From assembly GCF_000208865.1 (NCBI RefSeq), contig NC_018398.1, positions 1,240,001-1,304,000 of the forward strand: DNA of 64,000 nucleotides. Reading direction: 5' to 3'. Positions 54,756-64,000 of this stretch are shown one piece after another. The first letter of the stretch is position 1, and each line of letters starts with the position of its first letter. The position numbers were made by a program, and so were the translations under genes. The stretch comes from Neospora caninum Liverpool (lineage: Eukaryota; Apicomplexa; Conoidasida; Eucoccidiorida; Sarcocystidae). Under the pieces are notes generated by a model. It was given only the letters and a program-made list of their open reading frames with translations, was not told the DNA's origin and made no database searches.

Positions 54756-57700
54756 GACACAGAACGGAAAAATTGTCCATGGAGTACGAACCGGTGACCC
54801 CCGGTGCCTGTGGCCATATCCATCTGCCACCACGTTTTTGTATAGGATAATGGGATCCGGACGGGCGACGCTGTTTTGGGAGATAGGATCAAAGAGAAAC
54901 GCGGGGAGAGGTAAAGGTCACAAAACAGAATTCGAGGGGGGACAAAGGTCCACGGGGTGACTAAAGGGAACAGACGGAAGACAGGCGCGCATGCTCCCTT
55001 GCTTCAAACAGTTCCGTTGGATTTTATGTGTCCCATCAGGATGGTTCATGCCGTAACCGGTTGTTCCCAGTCAAACATGTGCACACAGAAAGGCCGGAAA
55101 ACACGTTTACACGTCTTAAGTAACGCGACCTGCCTTGCCGCTCACTGGCACACATCCGCTACAGTCCTGGAGGAGTTCTGCACTCGATGTCTGATAGCTC
55201 ATGTTGCATTGCGCCCGTGGCTGCGTAGTTTATCGTTATGCGTTTTGCTCTGCGTTTTTCTTCGTGACACGTAATGGAGGACTCACGGAACTGGAACGCG
55301 CGGGGACTTGCTAATTGTTGGCCTCGGTAGTCATTGGAGCGACACGCCTGTGTGGGGATCTGTCCCGTTGGCAACTGCTGCAAAACCCTTGTCTCTCATC
55401 AAACCTACGACTTCCTTTATCAAGAAGAGAGAAAAAAGTACGGCGTTCGAGTTGATCCCGGTATGCACTCGATTCCAGAATCACATAACACCCTTTCCTC
55501 GCTTCCGCTGTGTCCTTCGTCATGCCCCCTCTCCCCGGTCTAACGGAGCGACTCCACCGGAAGTTGTGCTTCTAATCACGCTTCGTCCAGCTTTCGGACG
55601 CTGAGGTTGTTTCCGGCTTTGTGGGCAGCGTGTCTGACCACTGAAATGAAATGCACTTAGACGAGAGGGACTGGCAATGGTATTTGCTCTCGAGCCGATG
55701 CTGCGAGCGGAAACGTTTTCGCGAAGAAACGTGCATCGAATGTCTTCTTTTCCCGTCTGTGCTTCCCCTGTCACTGTTTCTTATGTTTGTTTCGCTTCTT
55801 TCCTCCTCCTTTTGTGTAACGGCATTCTGCTTACTTCCACTATCTGTTCCCTCTCGTTTTTTGTACCGATCGTTTCTTTGGCGTAGGTGTCGTGTCTGTG
55901 TTTCTAGCGTGACGCCCTGGAGGGCATCGCTCAGTTGTGTCGCTTTTCGCCTGTCACCCTGAGCTGTTGATATCTTAGACTCTTTCCTCTCCTAGTTGCG
56001 CTTTCTTGTCGTCTTCCCTCTCGTGAAAATAAACTGAAGTACATGGGCGTGAGTTCGCTCTGTGCCACTGCCGTTCTTTTCGCCTGTAAACTGGTCAGTT
56101 TGCTTGCATTGACAGAAGAGAGCTGTTCAGTAGTATTCCAGTTATGACACATGGATTTCTGTCAAATCTCTCAAGATTATCAGAAACTGTTGTGCTGTCA
56201 AGGCACTCCAGGCGTCGAAATAATGGCGCGTTCCATCCGGAGGGAGGCAAAAAAGGTGACGCAGCGTGAAAGTTTCTAGTTGCATTCCACTGAAAAAAAT
56301 TGTTCGTACGAGAGGGAAATAAAAATTCTGCCTAATCGGGGAAAGTCGAAAGCATGAAGTACACAGAGAGAAAGGAAAGACAGCATGCTAACACACATAT
56401 ACGCATATCTATGCTAACAGGACGCAGAGACGTTGCGGTCTTCGTGACACTAAAACAATCTTGAGACGACACACTCCGCGACGAGATCGCACGAAAGCAA
56501 AGGAGATGCGTTGTCTACATTGATGTGCCGCTTTTCAACGGTGCCGCAAAAAAGTTGTAAGGTCACACTCACCGGTAAAGGCCGAGCGTGTATGACCTCT
56601 CCACGCTTCATGCCAGGGTGCATTGCCGGCCTGGCCTGACCCCCCTTCTCGAGAGGAAATGAGGAAAGCGTTTTGCAAAAACGCTACTCTTGTTCTTCGC
56701 TCAGGAGAAAGCTGAGTTCTGTTAAAACGAGATTTTTGAATAAAACTGCGCGATCTCACGGGCAACATGCCTCCCATTCGAAGGCCGTCTTCCCTGGTGC
56801 CTTCTCCTCTCTGCCTCCGCTTTTCTCACCAACTATCAAATTGTCCCCCTCTCCGCTTTCGTCTGCATCTCCTCCCTGACAGGTCCCTGACCCCCCGCAC
56901 CGGTCCCTCCCATTCTCTGTCCCCGACACGTGCTCTTTTTGACTTTTCCTGTCTCCATGGTATCCTTTATCTCTTGTTCCTCTTGCATCGCCTCTTCACT
57001 CTAATCGATCGCCGTGGTTGATTCTCACATCCTCCCTCGTCGACTCTTCCTCCTCCTCCGGACATCAGCCGCATCGCCTGCCCTGTTGTTCCAGGGTGCT
57101 TCCCCTATCCTTTCGTCGCCAACGGTTCACGGCGTGCCTCTGCGCTCCACAGTCCCCGTCGTCCTCCAGCCCACTTTTCTGAAGGCTGCGGTTGGAACAC
57201 GAGCTTATATAGACACGGCACGCAATCTCGCCTCATTACAATGCATGGAAATAACTGAGTTTGGCAGACATAGGGCTACCCGTGGTAGTTCCCTTTCGTT
57301 TTCACCACACCGCTTGGGGCTTTGCCACAGTCCACGGCGCCTCAGTCGACGAATGATGCATGCATACTTGTTTCCCAGCATATCGTTGGCATGACTCATG
57401 GGACCGGAGTGTGCTTTTCCGCATGGACAGGAAACGGAGATGGCTCCGCACAGGTGTTTCTTTAGCATCTCTAGCTCCCCTGGATAATCTCTACAAATGG
57501 CATTCCCCTTCTCTCTCCCTTCCCTTCCGTATTTCTGCAAAACATGCAGAGAGTGGGCGCGTGCTAAGTCGTATCTTCTCCCTGTCGCATTGCCAAAAAA
57601 ATCTACAGCGCCGCATGCATACGAGGCGTTTCCTCGAGCAGCGGGCGCCGGACGTAGCCTTGGCGACTCACGGGAGACGAGACAGGGCTTCCCCTGAACT

Positions 57701-59734
57701 GGGCAGCCACTCAGCTCGGCGCGACAAAAAACTTGATAAAAAAATATCTTGGTTTCCTGGTGGACCGTTATCCGGCAGAATCCCTCCCTGTGTCTCCGCC
57801 CTCCCCCTTCCCTGCGGGTCTACTGTAGATCCTGTTCCTGCTGCCCCAAGCTCGTCACCGGACGAGAGACACTGTCGCGAACGCGCGCCTGTCCAGTGCC
57901 TCCCTAGCCCCCTTTGAGCCTTCTTTGTCGTCCTGAGGCTTTCTTCCGGAACACACGGCTCGACTCTCGGTCAAAAAATCAAGCGTGTGGGCTCTGCCAC
58001 AAAACGAACGGTCGACTTGAGAAACAGACAGAACACGGCACACAAAACGAATCTTCAGAACTGAAGCAGCTGAACTTTCGAGGACGAGGCCGTGGGGGCA
58101 AGAGCTTCTCGCTCTTTAACTCCCCTCAGGGATCCAAAGAGACGCAACCAACGGATTTGGGCCTCTCGGCTTCTCCTGACTCCCTTCGTGGAAGAGTCAA
58201 AGAAGACCATGGCGTGCCCGCCCACTGCCCTGTGGTGCCCGTGTCCCGAACCTCTGAGGTGCCGACGAGAAAATGAGGCCGAAGGGCAAACCGAATCGTT
58301 TTTCATTGCCACGACACTGTGGAGCGCTCCACGAACACGACTGACGGTTGGGATCATATCGGTTAAGCTGAGGCTGTCATAACACTCTTGGCACATCCTG
58401 TAGCAGCGTTATGGTTGCTACAGCCATAGCCTAGGGCCGTCACCAACGCGTCACACTTCCTGTCTGGCATCACGGAAGAAAAAGAGGATGCCCGCGTAGA
58501 ACACAACTTGTATCCACGTGGCCCACACTTGGCTCTCTCTTCCACAGCACCGTCTCCCACCAAAAGGACGATGTGTGGACAAAAAAAGCATGACCGCTGC
58601 CACTGCGTTGCTGGCCTGTCGCTACGCTTGACAAAGGCACACACTGCCGTCTCTCGCGCACTCGCAAAAAATCATCAGAGACACTGCCATCCGCGCGAGT
58701 TCGTTGCAATTGCCCTCCTCTGTTACTCTCACGAGTGGAAGCACAGTCGAGCAAGTGGGAGAATGAACGCCTTCGCACGCAAAGCATTTTCGTTTCCACT
58801 CAATAACCAGACCGGGCATATCGGCACACGCACTGAGCCGTGTGTGTCCGGCCTGGCGCCTGTGTCGTGTGCTTCGGAAACAAAACAGGACGGCGTTTTT
58901 ATGAGCTCTGGCGGCATCGGAAAGGAACACCCACGCAGTCCGGTTGTTGCCTTGAACAACGAAAAACACGTTTCAACACAAGCCGAACAGCAGGCACGGA
59001 CGTGTCTACCCTTCCGGACGCGCGGTGTGCCATAAGAGTCTGTACGAAACACCCATAGGCGTTCTCGCAGAAATACCCTTTCTTTGGGGGCGAGTTCTCT
59101 GGAGTCTCACGAATTCTCGCGAGGAAACGTTGAAACCTCTTCACATCTCACCGCTTATGCGAACAAGGCTGTCCCTCTCGCATTCGATAATATCTATATT
59201 GGTATCACCGTGTCGGAAACCGGCGCACTTTTCCTCACATACGCACAACCCTCGACAGCCCCCGGCTGCCATCAAGACTGCCGGCTGAGCGAGGCCGTTT
59301 TCCCTCTCCATACACATCTCCACCAGCGCCATATTAAACCCGTCTCCTGCGCTTAGCAGGCAGCTTCTGGCCGCGTCTCACTCGCAACCTCCTCGCGTTT
59401 CTGCCACACTCAGTTTCCACGTTTTCGTCCTCGCCTCGGCTGCGGCATGCTAGGTCTGCCAACCCTGCGCTTCCAACGACATACGCGACGCGCAGAACTC
59501 ACGTCCCTCGTGTCTTTTGAAAGGGCCTGCGCACGGCAGAGACAACGCGGCCAGTGTGTGCCCCCATCCAGGCAAAGGGCCGCTTGCCACCGCATGGAGG
59601 CTCGATTCGTTTTTCCACCCAACCCGCTGGACTTTCGGACACCTTCACTTTGGGGCGACGCCGTTGTTTCATGGCGCAGTCGCCGCGGCGTCTCCAGCAT
59701 CGGTTTCTTGGAAGCGCCTCTTGCTGAGACATGG
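54756..59734. other. 5-kb convergent intergenic region, no supported gene
   Basis: The TMEM208-like gene (+) and the CCCH zinc-finger gene (-) end toward each other here. The plus strand is pyrimidine-rich near 55.75-55.87 and 56.76-57.07 kb, which could mark an unrecognised leader, but following open frames start at GTG or lack protein-like features. No RNA gene could be folded by eye. Confidence 0.45.
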
Positions 59735-62700
59735 CTAATCTTGGCTGGTCGAAGAAACTGTTGGAAATGCACCAGGTTCCTCCTTTGGAATGCCCGGCAA
59801 AGGGCATGACAGGCCACTGAGGGGAACCCAGACAGCGGCCCTGTTCGCACTCGGGTCTTCCCTCTTGCTCGACGCGTCCGCGAGTCGCGCGCCAGCAGGA
59901 TCTTCAAAAGTTGCCCATATTTCTGTTTCCGCCTCTCTCTCGTCTCCGAAAAGGACATCTTTGTTGGCGTCGGCCTCCGCCTCCACTCCATTCATGCCGC
60001 TCAACAGATCGTCGCCAGCTGCGAAGCTTCCACGACTCGCGAGGGAAGGCCCGGGTTCTGTGGTGACAGTCAAAAGGGGGGAGGGCATGTCCAAATCGCC
60101 TTTGCTCGTCCCTTCGCCTGTGGTGAGTGCCGACCTCCCTTGGACAGCTTCACCCTTTCTCGGGTCTCCCGCCCTCTGCGAATCGTCAATGAAGGCCACA
60201 GAGGAAAACACGTCTACGAGAGCACCAGCCGTCACTGCGAGGCTCCCGTTCTTTCCTCGCTCTGCCGCTGATTGTTCCGCGTGAGTCTCTCCCTCTCTCA
60301 CCGGCCGTGAGCTCGGACCCTCTGCGCGTGCTTGAGTGCTCCGCGGGAGGGACGCGGTTCTCAAGGCGCCGGAAAAGGACTCGACAGAGTCGCGCCAGCC
60401 CGCTTCGGTCCTCCCTCCAACCCCTGCCCCATCGTAGCTTCCTTGTGACGCAATCGGGAAAAGGGCGTGTGGGTGCCGCGACTGAAGCCCATGACGGTTC
60501 GCGAACGCCAGAGAGTCAGAAAACGAAGAAAGGTGGGGGCACAGCGGAGACGCGTCGCCTCCGGCCCCGCCTGGAGCCGAGGAGGACAGACCTAGAAACG
60601 CGTTGAGCTGTTCAAACGGCTGGACAGACGGAGGCTGGGGGGAAGAGGCGAGCGAAAAAGGATCCAGCCAGGCGGACAAAGCGGCGGAAGCCTCGCATGT
60701 AGACGCCAGCGGCCCAACGGCAGTCGTAGGTCGAGAAGGCGTCTCCACGCTCGACAAGGCGGCAGGGCGGTAAGACTCCAGTGGGGACGGAAGCTTCCTT
60801 GACGTTTCTGCCAGAGAGGATGGGACGTTCGGAAACCGCTGAACAGGTGGAGCCACGCAACCAGTGCACGAATCAAGCAGATCCCTCGTGGGCGGCGCCG
60901 AGCTGACTGCAGGGGGAGGACCGCTTCCCACCCAACGTGCATAGCGGTAGCAACCTGCGTGTTCTGCTGTCTGCGCTGTGGCGCGCTGATACGCCGGGGA
61001 GCTGTGTGCCGCCGCGGATGTTCCGCTCTTCGCCAGGTGGGGCGCCATTGCCACGAGAGCTGCCACCAAGGTGCTCCAGGCATTCGTACTAGAGTCGTTC
61101 TTCTCTTGTGTGCACGTCAGTCTCCGGGAAGGGTCTGCTGACTCTCCTAGAGCAGCGGAGGAGGCGAAGGCACCTGGCAATCTCTGGTTGGATGGCGCAT
61201 TCACTGGCGGAGCGCCGTTGCCTGTTGGGGAGAGGAGTCGAGACACTGCAAGCAACGCCGCCAAAGCCGCAGCACCCTGACTCTCCCCCCTGTCGGCAGC
61301 CACTGCGGTGGGTAAACCTGGAAACAGTGTGCTGTTCATCCCGGCTCCGACCTCTCCACAAAGGCTGCTCCCGCTGCACGCCACGTTTGCACAGCTAGCC
61401 CCAGTCGCCGCGGCTTCGCCGCTCAAGTCGCGGAGCAAGGCGTCATGGCGGTGAGGTCCCTCAGGAGACGCTGCGGAAAGAGCAGTCATGGTCTCCTGAA
61501 GGAACCTCGCCACATCGCTCGCTCCAGCACCCCCCAAACTGGCCGGCGACGAAGCATTTCCGTGAACCAAAAAAGTTTCGCGAGCACGGATCGGCATCGC
61601 ATCCGAGGACAGAAAGGAGGCTGTCGCAAGGTTTCGGAGACCGGGCAGGGAGGGCGAAGCTCCAAGCCGGACGCCATGTTGCGTAGAGGATCCCAGGAGA
61701 AGCGCTGGAATGAAGGGCGGTGCCTCAGGGTTCAGAGAGCTGTTATTTACGCTATGTCGAGAGTCTCCACTGCTTGAACGCGATGCCGATTCTCTTGCGA
61801 AACGGGCCTCTGGGCGAGGCACGGACGCGTCGTACGGGTAGATGGGGCAGGCACCGGTGGTACGGGGTTGGTGGCTTCCTGTCCTAGGGGAGTCAACGGA
61901 AACAAATGCGCTCTCCTCCCGAGGGCCTACTGCAATGCGTACCGGGGCCGCATCCATTCCAAAAAGTGGACGGTCCTGTTTCCCTCGTTTCAAGAGGGTC
62001 AGCTTGTACGACAGGAGCCGGGTCTTGGGCACGGTCTTCGGCTGATCGTTCTGCCGGCTACACAGCGAGCCATTTTTTCTGGCACGGCCCTTCTCTGTCT
62101 GGTCCTTCGAAACGCTCACTCTCCTCTTCAGCTGCGTCGCACTTTCCACCTTAGACGGGGCTTTTCTCAAACAGTTGTTCGTCGCCGGGAGAGCGCCAGC
62201 GTCACACGGCCCACCTTCGAGGATCTCGACTGCACGAGCTGTCGACTTTTTCCGTTCAGTGACCACATCGGCGCGGCCACGTCCAGTACGCTGTACAAAC
62301 GCGTGGTGAACCCCGACACGAAGACCCGGCATCAGATGCGTGCCGTTTTGATATTTTCCCTTCGCAAGGCTGTGAGGCAGACTGGCAGACGAGAGCGCGT
62401 CCTCCGGTTCAGCGTCTATCCCAGACGCTAGGCCGACTGGTGAACGCCCCGTTTCCTCTTCCCACGGAGGGGTTTTCTCTCTAGTGTTTTTTATTCGCGC
62501 TTTATTTAAAGACTCCAGTGCGCGCAGGGCAGAAGTTACCAAGTGCGCCGCGACTGCTGACTCGCCACAATCCTGTCCGGACGTCTCGCTGCTCGTACTA
62601 ATGCTGCCGCGGCTGGTGTCCTGTTGAAGACGGTCTTCGCTGTGCGTGCTTGCCTCGTCGGCACCCCCCCGTAGCTCCTCTGCAGTGTGCGCGAACCTGC

Positions 62701-64000
62701 GCACAAGGCAGAAGAGAGGCGAGAAAAGCGTTTCGTCTTTGAAAACCCGACGGAGCGAGTTTTGGGAGACAGAAACGTGGAGTATGTACCTGACGAGACG
62801 GCGTGACACAACCGCCGAGTTTTAAACGTACACCGGGACTTCCAAATTTCTACGCAGAGAAATGTGGGTGTCTTGGGAAAAGACGGTTCTATGACCTCTT
62901 ACCGGCAAGATTCTCCGCTGAGGCAGACCCCTTTCGCATGGAATTTGCACATTGCAGTTTTGAATGTGAGAAGTTGATGGCCGTTACACCGGAGATCCTC
63001 CTTGCTGTGGGCGTACGGACACCCGGGGTCATCGCAGACTTGCCCCCGAAAGACGCGACGACACCACTTGGTGCAGCGCAGATCAGGTGGCGTTCTGAGC
63101 TCCTCCTGGGTGGAAACGCAAAATAAAAATATCTCGTGATGAATAAGTCGGAACCGTTTGCTGCCTAGAACATCCGGTATGCGCTGCCGTGTCTTGACAG
63201 ATAGTCTAATCCAGTTCCGCTTACCTGGGAGTGTGCAAAGCTGCAATGGTCTTTTCGCGCACAGACTCCTGTGGAATGGAGCTTCGGACACAGCTGAGTC
63301 TTCCAAAATATTTCGCGCGCCAAATTCGCTTGCTGCACTGAAGACGTCACGCGGGTGGACGGAGCCGAAATACAGACTGTCCCAGTTTTGGACCTGGGGC
63401 GGTTCGATCGCTTGATTCGGTGTTCCATCTTGTGTGTCTTGGTTAACCTGGTCCTGGAACGGCCGCACACCTGAATTCAGCTCCGTTGCGAGCTGTTTCT
63501 CGACAGGATTATGGACCTAAGGAAAAGAGATGAGAGTGTAGTGCGAAAAAATTCGGAGACGCGCACGGTATCTCGTCTCAGCCGGCACTGCACTCCCCGA
63601 CACGTAGCCGATTTTCGGCCGCATCACAACTAACAAATCTACGACCCCAAAGAGAAATGCCCTCCAGTGAAATTGCATACCACCTACAACGCTAAAATCC
63701 AACACTCGCTACCCGAAGTTAAACATAGAGATTTCTATTTTTTGAGTACGCGCAGTGTGTGTTGGGATTTAGTGCCTGGAGACAGGCCTTGCGACTGTGC
63801 GTGCACGAAGGCATCTAAGCCGCTCTTACCGTGGAGGCTGCGAGGTATGCATCTACTGACGGGGTTTTCGCCGCTCCACCAAAGTCCAGCCTTGCGTTCA
63901 CGAATTGCCTCCGTTCATAGATATCTAGACCAACCACAGAGACGCCAATGACAAAATTGGCGTCGAGATCCCGATTTGAGCCGACTCGATGACGGGCACA
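59735..64000 (-). CDS. CCCH zinc-finger protein with three fingers, 5' end beyond the window
   Basis: Exons by my model: 64000(edge)-63830, 63516-63471, 63337-63225, 63105-62903, 62696-59735. Phases agree throughout and 1,164 residues are visible. The frame is open to the right edge, so the start lies outside. Finger 1 is C-x8-C-x5-C-x3-H (CPKLHSTGVC, CSFAH). Finger 2 is C-x8-C-x4-C-x3-H (CRRVFRGQVC, CPYAH). Finger 3 is C-x7-C-x5-C-x3-H (CKFHAKGVC, CRFAH) and is split by an intron between its third Cys and its His. The long last exon encodes about 980 mostly Ser/Ala/Pro-rich residues. CCCH tandem fingers usually bind RNA and control mRNA fate; the target is unknown. The acceptor at 63337 could instead be 63331 with a different upstream donor. 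Confidence 0.85.

Overview
The window is nuclear DNA of a cyst-forming coccidian apicomplexan (Sarcocystidae: Toxoplasma, Hammondia or Neospora type). The clearest marker is a tandem array of four SAG1-related (SRS) GPI-anchored surface antigens, each with two six-cysteine domains. GC-rich genes with GT-AG introns, long Ser/Arg/Glu low-complexity proteins, AT and CA microsatellites in introns, and a ribosomal-protein promoter motif known from Toxoplasma agree with this. I cannot fix the species from the sequence alone. All exon models below were built by hand from splice consensus, reading phase and family conservation.

Layout. 1.7-4.8 kb (+): a type I membrane protein with a C-type-lectin-like ectodomain. 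5.4-5.7 kb: two identical tRNA-Asp genes. 6.5-11.0 kb (-): the spliceosomal WD40 protein PLRG1/Prp46 in eight exons. 13.7-15.0 kb (+): ribosomal stalk protein P0, two coding exons and a probable long 5'UTR intron. 16.5-24.8 kb (-): a ~2,470-residue low-complexity protein of unknown function. 25.8-30.0 kb (-): a NEK-family kinase with a very long C-terminal tail in three exons.

30-36 kb is a gene-poor, less GC-rich stretch leading into the SRS array (36.2-46.2 kb, all -). The array is built from a ~5.88 kb unit carrying two antigens: genes A+B, then C+D. A decayed third unit ends in an SRS relic at 48.4 kb beside a tRNA-Val gene. A 588-bp block covering the membrane-proximal domain and 3' end is present four times at equal length, while the membrane-distal domains differ and show mosaic (gene-conversion-like) patterns.

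49.6-50.6 kb holds a Ser-rich coding remnant spread over three frames. 53.4-54.8 kb (+) is a TMEM208/SND2 homologue in two exons. The right end (59.7 kb to the edge, -) is a CCCH zinc-finger protein with three fingers whose 5' end lies outside the window. Housekeeping genes (splicing, translation, ER targeting, RNA binding) thus flank an accessory antigen island. I found no CRISPR, no intact mobile element and no convincing mitochondrial insertion.
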